From Flavobacterium sp. MK4S-17 (lineage in GTDB: Bacteria > Bacteroidota > Bacteroidia > Flavobacteriales > Flavobacteriaceae), in assembly GCF_009848495.1 (NCBI RefSeq), contig NZ_WWEP01000027.1, positions 1 to 64,000 of the forward strand: a stretch of DNA of 64,000 bases, given 5' to 3'. This document shows, in pieces, positions 24,701 to 33,206 of the stretch (position 1 is its first letter; the number at the start of each line of letters is the position of its first letter). A model generated the notes under the pieces. The model worked only from the letters and a program-made list of their open reading frames with translations. It searched no databases and had not been told where the DNA came from. The position numbers and the translations under genes were made by a program.

Positions 24701-25009
24701 TTATTGTTTCATTCTATCCTTAATATGTTTTAGTAAAACGGGCCTTCTTCCCAATACCCTAGCCGTCAGGTTCCTTCCGAGCATCAAACAAAAGTCTTCA
24801 TCTATATTTAGCTGGCGAACCTCCGGTTCAACATGCTGTACAATCCAGAAACGCTGGTCTTCTGCCAACGATTCTGCTTCGGCCCGAAGTTCAATATTCC
24901 TGGGGTTTTTATAAAGCTTGCCTGTAAACTGCAGATGCCATCGGATGTTCAGGTAATTTTTTTCACAATCATTATTTTGCAAAGCAAAGATCCTGTAAGA
25001 AATATGCAA
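24701..25009 (-). CDS. Hypothetical protein, possibly a fragment
   Basis: 102 aa, not recognised. The C-terminal half (AEDQRFWIVQHVEPEVRQLNIDEDFCLMLGRNLTARVLGRRPVLLKHIKDRMKQ) reads like a folded, helical, basic segment; the N-terminal part looks less natural and the true start is unclear. It stands alone between two noncoding stretches. It may be the end of a longer lost gene. Confidence 0.35.
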   Translation of the reverse strand: MHISYRIFALQNNDCEKNYLNIRWHLQFTGKLYKNPRNIELRAEAESLAEDQRFWIVQHVEPEVRQLNIDEDFCLMLGRNLTARVLGRRPVLLKHIKDRMKQ

Positions 25010-25172
25010 GGGTTACAAAAACATTTCAAGAATTACAAAAAAGCAGCCATTATCAGATTTAACAATTCATATACTATACGCACCCTACATCTTGTAGAGA
25101 GCCCTTTCCTAAACACGATCACAGAAATTTAAAGCTCACATGGATCGGGATAGTTTCTTCAGGCATCAATTT

Positions 25173-26597
25173 TTATAACGAATCATGTGCAATAGCTCCA
25201 AGCGCGATTAGCCCCTGCTCTACCCGCTCAGACCATTGCATTCCATAGCTCAGGCGTAGGCAATTATAGTACTGATCCTGTAGTGTAAACATCCGTCCAG
25301 GTGCTATGCTGATGCCCAGTGGCAAGGCCTTTTCATAAAGTGTAATAGTATTGATTGCTGGTGGCAGCTCCAGCCACAGGATGAAGCTGCCTTGGGGACG
25401 GGTGACCTTTGTGCCATCAGGGAAATGCTCTGCGATGGTCCTTATGAAGTTCAGCGAGTTGCCATGAAGAGTATGGCGCAATTTCCGGAGGTGGTTTTCG
25501 TAGCGCCCGTTTTCTAAAAAATGACCAATAGCCTCCTGCGTTACCGACGTTCCGGAAACATTTTGATACAGCTTGGCTTTGAGTATCCTGTCCTTGTATT
25601 TGCCGGGGGCGACCCAGCCAACACGGTAACCGGGCGCCAAGGTTTTAGAGACCGCACCGCACAAGAGTACATTGCCGCTCTTGTCAAAAGTCTTTAGCGT
25701 GCGTGGCCGTTGTTTGCCAAAATAGACATCGCCGTACAGGTCATCCTCAATTAACGGGATATTGTAATGCTCCATAAGCTCTACCACCCTCTTCTTATGG
25801 TCATCCGGCATACAGCTGCCCAATGGATTGCTAAAATTACTGATGAGAAGGCAAAGCTGTATACGGCCTGCTTTTAGGTGCTGCTCGAGCACTTCGAGCT
25901 CTATCCCCGTCAGCGCATTGGTAGGAAGTTCAATAACATTGAGCCCGAGACCGCGGGCCAACTGTAGAATACCGAAATAAACAGGGCTTTCCACTGCGAT
26001 GGAATCGCCTCTTGAGGCCAAAGACATTATGCAGTAGGCAAGTGCACTCATTCCGCCCGCAGAGGTAACAATGTCGTCCTCCTTAAGGTTGCCTTCCCAC
26101 GTATAAGAATAGCGGGCAACCTGGCGGCGCAGCCTGAGATTGCCCTGGACCGGTTCGTAGCCCACCCCTCCTGCGTCTAATGCCCTGGTAGCCTGTACCA
26201 GCGACTTGCTCAGTTTGGCTACCGGAAGCAGTTCGCGCTCAGGTACGCCAAGGGAGAACAACAGGTTACTGCTGGTGCCAATTTCAGAATAAACGCGAGC
26301 TATAAGGTGCTCTGTTTCCTGAGGGTCAGCTTGCTTATCCGGACCGCTTGTGCTGACCATATCCGGCGACAGCTTTGTACAATGGATTACATAATAGCCC
26401 GATTGGGGACGTGATTCAATGAGCCCTTTGCTCTCAAGGGAGTAATAGGCCTGCAGTACAGTACTTATACTTATGCCGTTCTCGCGGCTGATCGTACGTA
26501 CTGAAGGCAGTTTTTCACCGGCCTTGAAGCTCCCTGAAAGAATCTTGTGCTCAAGGTTCGAGGCAATTTTTTGATAAATATAGGCCTTACCATCCAT
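25173..26597 (-). CDS. MocR-type regulator: GntR domain fused to PLP aminotransferase domain
   Basis: 474 aa from ATG at 26,597 (MDGKAYIYQKIASNLEHKIL); a longer frame to 26,684 would cross the divergent promoter. The N-terminal GntR winged helix (about 5-75) shows KLPSVRTISRENGISISTVLQAYYSLESKGLIESRPQSGYYV. The aminotransferase-like fold I (about 105-470) has NFSNPLGSCMP, IEDDLYGDVYF and SKTLAPGYRVGWV, where the Lys would bind PLP. MocR proteins sense PLP-linked ligands and control nearby genes. It is divergent from the EamA-led operon and its probable regulator. Confidence 0.93.
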   Translation of the reverse strand: MDGKAYIYQKIASNLEHKILSGSFKAGEKLPSVRTISRENGISISTVLQAYYSLESKGLIESRPQSGYYVIHCTKLSPDMVSTSGPDKQADPQETEHLIARVYSEIGTSSNLLFSLGVPERELLPVAKLSKSLVQATRALDAGGVGYEPVQGNLRLRRQVARYSYTWEGNLKEDDIVTSAGGMSALAYCIMSLASRGDSIAVESPVYFGILQLARGLGLNVIELPTNALTGIELEVLEQHLKAGRIQLCLLISNFSNPLGSCMPDDHKKRVVELMEHYNIPLIEDDLYGDVYFGKQRPRTLKTFDKSGNVLLCGAVSKTLAPGYRVGWVAPGKYKDRILKAKLYQNVSGTSVTQEAIGHFLENGRYENHLRKLRHTLHGNSLNFIRTIAEHFPDGTKVTRPQGSFILWLELPPAINTITLYEKALPLGISIAPGRMFTLQDQYYNCLRLSYGMQWSERVEQGLIALGAIAHDSL

Positions 26598-26688
26598 AAC
26601 TGTACTGTAATAAATAATAAAAATTGTATCTGTATTGTTCTGCAAAAATAACTCAATTTTGTCGAATGATGATATAAATACCATAGTA

Positions 26689-27603
26689 ATGAAAAAACAG
26701 CCTTTAGCCTATTTTTCCCTTGCAATTGTAGCAGTATTCTGGGGAACAACCTACCTGGCAGTACGCATTGGGGTGGCAGACTTCCCGCCTTTCCTGTTTT
26801 CTGCCATTCGACAGGTTGCTGCCGGTTTGCTGCTTTTCGGCCTGCTGTACCTGCTTAAAAAGAACGAGCCCCTGACCGGCAGGGCCATTGCACAGCAGAT
26901 TATACCCGGTATCCTGCTGATCACACTTGGTAACGGTGTTATAGGCTGGTCAGAGCGTTTCATCCCCAGTGGCCTTGCTGCCCTTATTGTCTCAGTACTA
27001 CCTGTTTATATTTGCATAATCAGCCTGATTAACGGCAGGGAGCGGAACCTGGGCATGAGGACGGTTGCAGGATTGTTCATGGGTTGCGTAGGTATCCTGC
27101 TTATCTTTAAGGATAACATTAAAGATCTCGGCCGCCACGAATACCTTTGGGGTGTACTGGCCTGCTTTGGTGCCTCATTGTTCTGGGCTATAGGATCCGT
27201 CTACATGAAGACGAACTCCTTTACAACAAATGCGTACACCAATGCGGCAATCCAGTTCACTTCTGGTGGCATAGGCCTCTTTATTGCGTCGCTGCTTTTT
27301 GATGACTATACCCATCTGGGGATGGTGAGTAATGCGAGCCTCTGGGCACTGGTGTACCTCACACTTGTTGGATCGCTCTTAGGGTATATCGCCTATCTCT
27401 ATGCAATTGAGCATCTTCCCATAGTGGTGGTGGCAACCTATGCTTACATTAACCCTGTCATCGCAATCGTACTGGGCGTGCTGCTGCTCAACGAACCCAT
27501 TACAATCATTACGCTGCTTGCACTGGCCACAACACTCTATGGTGTCTATCTGATTAACAGCGCGTACAGAAAAATCATAAAGGAAAAAGACAATGAAAGA
27601 TAA
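26689..27603 (+). CDS. EamA/DMT family transporter
   Basis: 304 aa from ATG at 26,689 (MKKQPLAYFSLAIVAVFWGTTYLAVRIG); ten predicted membrane spans in two EamA repeats (about 8-140 and 155-295). The segment VAVFWGTTYLAVRIGVADFPP is the typical first-repeat motif. It exports an unknown metabolite. First gene of a tightly packed five-gene operon under likely MocR control; its end overlaps the next gene by 11 bp. Confidence 0.92.
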   Translation: MKKQPLAYFSLAIVAVFWGTTYLAVRIGVADFPPFLFSAIRQVAAGLLLFGLLYLLKKNEPLTGRAIAQQIIPGILLITLGNGVIGWSERFIPSGLAALIVSVLPVYICIISLINGRERNLGMRTVAGLFMGCVGILLIFKDNIKDLGRHEYLWGVLACFGASLFWAIGSVYMKTNSFTTNAYTNAAIQFTSGGIGLFIASLLFDDYTHLGMVSNASLWALVYLTLVGSLLGYIAYLYAIEHLPIVVVATYAYINPVIAIVLGVLLLNEPITIITLLALATTLYGVYLINSAYRKIIKEKDNER

Positions 27604-28567
27604 CCGACTTATCATTAGCGAATATTCGGATCGGCTTGCATCCTCCTTTTCGAGCCTGAATAAAGACTGGATCGAAAACCATTTTACCCTGGAGCCTATG
27701 GATATCTGGCAGCTGGAACATCCGCAAGAAGCTTTCCTTAATTCCGGAGGAGCAATTTTATTTGCAGTATCAGACGGTACACCCGTGGGCACCGTGGCCT
27801 TAAAGCCAGCAGGAAATGCATCCTACGAGCTTTCTAAAATGGCAGTTAGCCCCGCCCACCAAGGCTGTGGTGTTGGTATGCAGCTTTGCCGTGCAGCTAT
27901 CGAGAAGGCAAAATGCCTGGGAGCCGGCTCCATCATACTGTACTCCAACAGGAAGCTTGCTCCTGCACTGCACCTCTATGAAAAAGCCGGATTTTTAGAA
28001 GTGCCTCTTGGACAGGTGGAATATAGCCGCGCGGATATAAAAATGGAGCTCAGCCTCCCTCCCGCTCCGGTACCGTGGACCATGCGCACTTTTGACTTTT
28101 CAGGATTACAGGCTGAACATTATCCTGATATCAGGAAAAAACTCCTGGCCGCCACGCCCGCGTATAGCACCCTCAGCGGACATGTACCGCCCGACCGCCT
28201 GTCAGGCGCTCCTGAAGGTAAATGGACTGCACTGCAGCACTTAGGACACCTGATCATGGTGGAGCCTCTGTGGCGGCTGCGTATCGAAGAAATTTCTCAG
28301 GGCCGCAGCGAAATGACCCCTGCAGAACTTACGGGAAGCTTTATAGATGATCTTGATTTCAATACTTCAGGGCCTGCCGACCTTATCAGGCTCTTCGACC
28401 TGCAGCGTAAGAAAACAATAAAATGCTTGGACGGAGCCGACATGACAAGTGATAAGACGAGCCTCCATCCATTGTATAAGATCCCGATGCGCCTAATTGA
28501 CCTGGCATCAATCATCATCGCACATGATGACCATCATTTACAGGTGGTAAAGCGCCTGATTGCTTAA
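27593..28567 (+). CDS. GNAT acetyltransferase-DinB fusion protein
   Basis: 324 aa in two domains. Residues 1-155 form a GNAT domain: ELSKMAVSPAHQGCGVGMQLCRAAIEKA binds acetyl-CoA, and LYEKAGFLEVPLG is the usual late motif. Residues 165-324 form a DinB_2 (YfiT/BstA-like) four-helix domain with candidate metal ligands in TALQHLGHLIMVE and IIIAHDDHHLQVVKRLI. DinB proteins of this type are thiol S-transferases in bacilli. The fusion may acetylate and conjugate, or detoxify, one substrate; that is inference. It overlaps the transporter gene by 11 bp. Confidence 0.85.
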   Translation: MKDNRLIISEYSDRLASSFSSLNKDWIENHFTLEPMDIWQLEHPQEAFLNSGGAILFAVSDGTPVGTVALKPAGNASYELSKMAVSPAHQGCGVGMQLCRAAIEKAKCLGAGSIILYSNRKLAPALHLYEKAGFLEVPLGQVEYSRADIKMELSLPPAPVPWTMRTFDFSGLQAEHYPDIRKKLLAATPAYSTLSGHVPPDRLSGAPEGKWTALQHLGHLIMVEPLWRLRIEEISQGRSEMTPAELTGSFIDDLDFNTSGPADLIRLFDLQRKKTIKCLDGADMTSDKTSLHPLYKIPMRLIDLASIIIAHDDHHLQVVKRLIA

Positions 28568-28586
28568 TTTTAAATGATACTATTAC

Positions 28587-29018
28587 ATGGATACAACACT
28601 AACACAAGAGCAAATGGACAGGATACGCGCAAGCTTCGAGCGCCAGAACCTGATGAACCTCTATAAGGCGAAAGCCACAGCCATAACCCGTGGCAAATTC
28701 GAGATTACGCTGAAGAGCCAGCCCTCCCTGCTCCGTTCCTCAGGTGTATTTAATGGCGGGGTGCTGGCTGCCTTGGCAGATACCGCTGCCGGATATGCTG
28801 CTATTACATTAAAAGCCCCTGACCCCTACTTTGTAACGGTGGAGCTTAAGATCAGTTATCTCAATCCGGCTTTGGGTGATACGCTATTTGCCCGGGCCCA
28901 GGTACTTAAGGATGGCAAAACATTGTCAGTTGCCAAAACTGACCTTATTGCAGTAAGGAACGGTAATGAAACGCTGGCCGCAACAGCGCTCGTAACGCTA
29001 ATGGAAATAAAAAAATAA
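28587..29018 (+). CDS. PaaI family hotdog-fold thioesterase
   Basis: 143 aa single hotdog domain. LLRSSGVFNGGVLAALADTAAGYAAITL is the N-terminal strand-helix core with the conserved Gly and Asp of PaaI-type acyl-CoA thioesterases, followed by VTVELKISYLNPA and LFARAQVLKDGKTLSVAKTDL. It should hydrolyse an acyl-CoA. Third gene of the MocR-linked operon, 7 bp before the DinB gene. Confidence 0.9.
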   Translation: MDTTLTQEQMDRIRASFERQNLMNLYKAKATAITRGKFEITLKSQPSLLRSSGVFNGGVLAALADTAAGYAAITLKAPDPYFVTVELKISYLNPALGDTLFARAQVLKDGKTLSVAKTDLIAVRNGNETLAATALVTLMEIKK

Positions 29019-29025
29019 ACACATA

Positions 29026-29535
29026 ATGGAAATAAAAGAAATTCAACCCTTCCTGGAGTATTATGGAAAAATACGCCAGCGCACAAAAAGGTTGCTCGCG
29101 TATGTGCCGGAAGAGCATATCAATTGGGCCTATAAAACTGGTAAATTTACAATTGGTGACCAGATCTGTCATATCGCCGCCCTTGAGCGGTACATGTTTG
29201 CCGAAAATGTCGCCGGGCGGCCAAGCTGCTACAGCGGTTGCGGCAGCCACTATGGTGGGAGTTTATCGCAGGCTATCGAATTCATGGACAGGATGCATAA
29301 GGAATCAATTGAAATATTTAGCAGGCTTTCCCCGGACGACCTGCAACGCAGATGCACCACACCCGGTGGTGCAGGCATGCCGGTCTGGAAATGGCTGCGT
29401 GCTATGGTCGAACATGAAATCCACCACCGCGGGCAGATATATATCTATCTCAACCTACTGGATATCGCCACACCCCCTATGTATGGGCTTAGCGCCGAGG
29501 AAGTAGAAGCTAACAGTATAAAGAACGAACTATGA
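29026..29535 (+). CDS. DinB family protein (thiol S-transferase-like)
   Basis: 169 aa, four-helix DinB domain. Candidate metal-binding His residues: IGDQICHIAALERYMF (first) and VEHEIHHRGQIYIYLNLL (last), the usual H...HxxxH pattern of the family. It may be a bacillithiol S-transferase, as flavobacteria are known to make bacillithiol; substrate unknown. Its stop overlaps the next start (ATGA). Confidence 0.9.
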   Translation: MEIKEIQPFLEYYGKIRQRTKRLLAYVPEEHINWAYKTGKFTIGDQICHIAALERYMFAENVAGRPSCYSGCGSHYGGSLSQAIEFMDRMHKESIEIFSRLSPDDLQRRCTTPGGAGMPVWKWLRAMVEHEIHHRGQIYIYLNLLDIATPPMYGLSAEEVEANSIKNEL

Positions 29536-30278
29536 AAATAATGCTTATCACAGGCGCCAGCAGGGGTATTGGCGCAGCTACGGCACTGCTGGCCGCAGCA
29601 CAGGGCTACAGCCTCGCATTGCATTACCATACCAATGAAGCGGCTGCTGAACGCATAGCTTCACAGGCAAGGGCGCTGGGTGCCAGGGCGGAATGCTTTC
29701 AGGCGGACATCGCCAGCGAGGAACAGGTAATCAAAATGTTTACAGAAATTGACAGTACCATTGGACCGGTATCGGTACTGGTGAACAATGCGGGAATACT
29801 GGAGCGCCAGATGCGGCTTGAAGAGATGGACGCGCAGCGCATGCACAGGATATTTGCTGTGAACGCCATTGGGCAAATGGTGTGTGCCCGGGAAGCTTTT
29901 AAAAGGATGGCCCTAAAATTTGGCGGCAGCGGTGGCAGTATTGTTAATGTATCCTCTATAGCCGCTAGGACTGGTTCCCCTTTTGAATACATCGACTATG
30001 CAGCCTCTAAAGGCGCTATTGACACCTTTACTGTAGGCCTCGCCAAGGAAGCCGCCGCGGAAGGTGTCCGGGTGAACGGCATACGCCCTGCCCTCATCCA
30101 TACCGACATCCATGCTTCAGGCGGAGACCCCGGAAGGATTGAACGCCTGTCCGGCAGGATACCTATGGGCAGGGGCGGGATGGCTGAAGAGGTAGCGGAA
30201 GCCATACTTTTCCTGGCATCGGATAAGTCCTCGTACTCCACCGGTACATTCATTGATGTTAGCGGCGGGATTCTGTAA
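29532..30278 (+). CDS. SDR family oxidoreductase
   Basis: 248 aa classical SDR: ITGASRGIGAATALLAA (NAD(P) binding), LVNNAGIL, IVNVSSIAARTG and catalytic YAASKGAID near residue 155; end STGTFIDVSGGIL as in FabG-like enzymes. Last gene of the MocR-linked operon, joined to the DinB gene by a 4-bp overlap. Base composition is visibly richer in GC than the chromosomal part of the window. Confidence 0.92.
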   Translation: MKIMLITGASRGIGAATALLAAAQGYSLALHYHTNEAAAERIASQARALGARAECFQADIASEEQVIKMFTEIDSTIGPVSVLVNNAGILERQMRLEEMDAQRMHRIFAVNAIGQMVCAREAFKRMALKFGGSGGSIVNVSSIAARTGSPFEYIDYAASKGAIDTFTVGLAKEAAAEGVRVNGIRPALIHTDIHASGGDPGRIERLSGRIPMGRGGMAEEVAEAILFLASDKSSYSTGTFIDVSGGIL

Positions 30279-30331
30279 AATTGTGTCAAATGACTCTATC
30301 TAACATATAATCAAAGGACTTATAACCAACT

Positions 30332-30580
30332 ATGGAATTTAATTTACCTTTTGACCTGAACCGTTTTAAGGCAATGCCACACGATAAAGCATTCTTTATG
30401 CCTTACACTTCCTGCAAGGCCATTAATAATGAAAAAATCACTTTAGGCTACCATGCTTTTATGTTCGTGATTGAAGGTAAAAAGACCGTGAGTTTTACTT
30501 CCGGAACAAAAACAGCCGACCCTGATCATTTTTTCTTTTTACCTGCTGCTAAATGTGTGATGAGCACTTTTGCCCTTTGA
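30332..30580 (+). pseudogene. AraC-type sensing domain, truncated
   Basis: 82 aa. NNEKITLGYHAFMFVIEGKKTVSFTSGTKTADPDHFFFLPAAKCVMS looks like the cupin-like N-terminal domain of an AraC regulator (strand, strand, FFFLP). The frame then ends and no double HTH follows. Probably the front of a broken regulator gene. Confidence 0.6.
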
Positions 30581-30680
30581 CACAAACAATAAATAGTTTT
30601 TCCATAGTGTATGAAAATATGTCACCAAGAATAAAAATCCTTAATTTTATAGCCAATCACAAAAATTTTAAGATTAAATT

Positions 30681-31118
30681 ATGGAAATAAAAACAGCTAT
30701 TGAAATCAATGCTTCTGTGGGATTAGTTTGGGATACCCTTATGAATTTCCATGGCTATGCTGACTGGAATCCCTTCATTAAGGATATTTCAGGGCTACCT
30801 GATGTTGGCGGCATTTTAAAAGTGACGATTCAGCCTCCAAACAAAAAGCAGATGACCTTTACGCCTGTTGTCATATCTAACAATATTGAAAAAGAATTCA
30901 GGTGGAAAGGTAAATTGCTTATAAAAGGCATCTTCGACGGTGAGCATTACTTTGAGCTACAAGGAGTTAATGAAGGTAAAACGATCTTTATCCATGGGGA
31001 AATATTTCGAGGGCTCCTGGTACCTTTATTTGGAGGTATGTTGAGTGAAACTAAAAAGGGGTTTGAAATGATGAACCATGCCCTGAAGATAGAATGCGAA
31101 CGCAAAGCGACAAATTGA
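30681..31118 (+). CDS. SRPBCC domain protein
   Basis: 145 aa START-like (Bet v 1) fold: EINASVGLVWDTLMNFHGYADWNPFIKDISG at the front, FRWKGKLLIKGIFDGEHYFEL in the middle, and a long C-terminal helix GFEMMNHALKIEC. These small proteins bind hydrophobic ligands; the ligand is not known. Stand-alone gene. Confidence 0.9.
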   Translation: MEIKTAIEINASVGLVWDTLMNFHGYADWNPFIKDISGLPDVGGILKVTIQPPNKKQMTFTPVVISNNIEKEFRWKGKLLIKGIFDGEHYFELQGVNEGKTIFIHGEIFRGLLVPLFGGMLSETKKGFEMMNHALKIECERKATN

Positions 31119-31202
31119 TAATTGTGTTAACTAGTTCGGGTAAACTTAGAATTACTTATCAGAGCCGTCATATTGAAGAGTAATATATTAAAATACTGTG
31201 GT

Positions 31203-32261
31203 ATGGGTATAAATACAAGGATTAATTATATCGATAACATTAAGATCGCAATTACATTTTTGGTTGTGGCGCACCATGCTGGGCAGGCCTACGGCGATAC
31301 AGGTGGAGCGTGGGTTGTATCGGACGAACCAAAACTATCCTTCCTTCCATCATTTTTCTTTTTTAATGCAGCCTATATGATGGGCTTCTTTTTTTTCATA
31401 TCGGGCTATTTCATGTATTTCTCTGTGTCCAGAAAAGCAACAAATGCATTTTTAAAAGACCGCTTCAGGAGACTGGGACTACCGCTCTTATTTTTCACAT
31501 TCATAATCTTCATGCCGCTGCATTACATTATGTCCGGATCAAAAGAAGATTACTTTGAATTTATGTATAATATATACTTTCACCAACCACCTTTGGCGGT
31601 TGGCCATCTTTGGTTTGTTGCCGCTCTGCTTTGTTTTACACTGCTTTTCCTGGCTGTACGCCAACTTATTGAGAAATTGAAAACAACTAAATTCCGGTGG
31701 TGGTTTCCACTATTGTATCTTTGCTTTCTAACCATAGTTAATCATTTAGTTTGGAGTTCGTATCCTATTGATTATTGGAAGACATGGATTGTACCTGTTG
31801 AAGTTGCGCATTTGCCTCAATATTTGACATTGTTTTTTCTAGGGGTAGTTGCTAATCAAAATAAATGGCTTGAAGACATCAGCTTACCTGTTGGCCTCGC
31901 TTATCTTTTTATTGGTCTTTTACTATTCAGCTTTGGAAGGGAACCCGCAATAAATATTCCCAGCCAGTGGATCTTTCCTATGATAGAATCCGCGACGTGT
32001 ATCGGAATGATATTGGGCGGCCTGGTGATTTTTAAAAGACTTCTATACTCAACAAACAAATACTTAAAGTTTTTTTCAGATTGTTCCTATGGGATATACC
32101 TTTTCCATCTGCTTATTGTAATTCTTTTACAGATAATGCTAAAAGAACTGGCAATTAGCACCGTCTCAAAGTTTATTTTAGTAACAATATTTGCAGTAAT
32201 TCTGTCTGCAGGACTAACATTTGTTCTGAGAAAAAGTAAATTTTTATCTAAGATCCTTTAA
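31203..32261 (+). CDS. Acyltransferase 3 family membrane protein
   Basis: 352 aa from ATG at 31,203 (MGINTRINYIDNIKIAITFLVVAHHAGQAYG); an in-frame TTG at 31,173 is less likely. About ten membrane spans. The IKIAITFLVVAHHA segment holds the His of the acyltransferase 3 active site, followed by FFISGYFMYFSVSRK and FLKDRFRRLGLPLLFF. Such proteins acylate glycans or lipids at the membrane. Last gene of the island; no partner gene nearby. Confidence 0.88.
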   Translation: MGINTRINYIDNIKIAITFLVVAHHAGQAYGDTGGAWVVSDEPKLSFLPSFFFFNAAYMMGFFFFISGYFMYFSVSRKATNAFLKDRFRRLGLPLLFFTFIIFMPLHYIMSGSKEDYFEFMYNIYFHQPPLAVGHLWFVAALLCFTLLFLAVRQLIEKLKTTKFRWWFPLLYLCFLTIVNHLVWSSYPIDYWKTWIVPVEVAHLPQYLTLFFLGVVANQNKWLEDISLPVGLAYLFIGLLLFSFGREPAINIPSQWIFPMIESATCIGMILGGLVIFKRLLYSTNKYLKFFSDCSYGIYLFHLLIVILLQIMLKELAISTVSKFILVTIFAVILSAGLTFVLRKSKFLSKIL

Positions 32262-33129
32262 AATCTTTTTGTACATAAGCAAAGCGCTCACCGAAAACAA
32301 CCGCAACAAATTGCTCTTTTTCCAGTTAAACAGTTAACTGCCCCTAAAGGTAGTTAACCTTCATCCCTTTAATTCTTTATTAACTTAGCGAATGGGCCGC
32401 TCAGAATATTTTTGCCATAGCTTTAGTTATTCTTCTCGGATTTGTAGTAATTAAAACTGAGCCGAGAGTTCCTTAACACACAATAGAATTATCTTAAAAT
32501 CTAAGAAGCTATCACGTCGAAAGCCGCGCCAATACAGTCAAATGCTCTATGAAGGTGTTCGAATTGTCCGGGCAAGTCCACTTGTCAAAATAAAAGTAAC
32601 TGCCTCTATTGTAGTTAAACTAGTTAATGTCGAAGTAGACCATCTAAATTATTTTAGCGCATCTTAACGATTTGTACCTTACTAAACGTTTGGTTTTGAA
32701 ACTCTTCCAAAAATTAGCAAATTTGCCTTTTTTAAATAAACTAATATCATATATTTGCACTCTAACCAGCAACCTTATGCCGGTATATCTTTGAAAGTCA
32801 AACAAATGGTTTGTTTGTGATGTTTGTCGATATTTGGATAAAAACTGTATCCCTATTGTACCTAAAAGTACTGAAATTCAGCGGTATAAAAGCTTTCTAA
32901 TTTCTGTATCGGAAATTAAAGGAAGTGCGCAAAATATAAAGCTACCTTTGTTAAACATTTTATACAGCTCCATAAAAGGAATAATTTTATATATTTGCAT
33001 ATATAGAATTAGTGTTCTTAAATAGTCGCATAATTAGCTTTTGCTACCACAATATATTCTGTGGCAAAATCGTGGCAATTTCATTTCACGAATTTGCTAT
33101 TGCAGGAATAGTGCGGGTTTTAGCCTATA
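32262..33129. other. 868-bp ORF-free right end of the island
   Basis: No gene with family features; open frames here are short and AT-driven. Two perfect -7-like elements TATATTTG stand at 32,750-32,757 and 32,990-32,997, each followed by CA. The 17-mer shared with the left island end lies at 33,061-33,077. It is a likely site for integrase or excisionase binding and perhaps a small untranslated RNA. Confidence 0.5.
33061..33077. repeat. Putative integrase arm-type site, right end
   Basis: GTGGCAAAATCGTGGCA, identical to 211-227 and in the same orientation, 53 bp inside attR. Confidence 0.5.
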
Positions 33130-33152
33130 GGTTCAAATCCTGCTCTCCCCAC
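33130..33152 (+). repeat. attR (partial copy of tRNA-Tyr 3' end)
   Basis: 22 of 23 bases equal those at 41-63. No tRNA can be built around it, because the sequence upstream does not form the other arms. It marks the far boundary of the island. Confidence 0.88.
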
Positions 33153-33186
33153 AAAAAAATCCCGTACAATATGTACGGGATTTTTT
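33153..33186 (+). terminator. Terminator directly after attR, probably the original tRNA-Tyr one
   Basis: Perfect 10-bp stem ATCCCGTACA / TGTACGGGAT with a 3-base loop, preceded by A and followed by T runs, so it works both ways. It starts one base after attR, where the end of the tRNA transcript would lie before integration. Confidence 0.85.
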
Positions 33187-33206
33187 GTTTTAACTAACTT
33201 TTAAGC

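Larger units (their letters stand above)
41..33152. mobile_element. 33.1-kb genomic island integrated in tRNA-Tyr
   Basis: The 23 bases of the tRNA 3' end (41-63) recur at 33,130-33,152 with one mismatch (G to A). A tyrosine recombinase gene starts 293 bp from the left copy, reading inward. Gene content inside is accessory (arsenic resistance, duplicated cassettes, regulators, broken genes), while outside on the right it is housekeeping with different base and codon use. No relaxase, coupling protein, VirB4/TraG or other transfer gene is visible. The element is therefore best called an integrated island or degraded integrative element rather than a self-transmissible one. Confidence 0.88.

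Noticed and set aside
41..33152. Self-transmissible conjugative element
   Set aside because: No relaxase, coupling protein, VirB4/TraG or other transfer genes; only fragments of element backbones remain.
32834..33197. Two small plus-strand frames near attR
   Set aside because: Low-complexity AT-rich translation; the second runs through attR and the tRNA-derived sequence.
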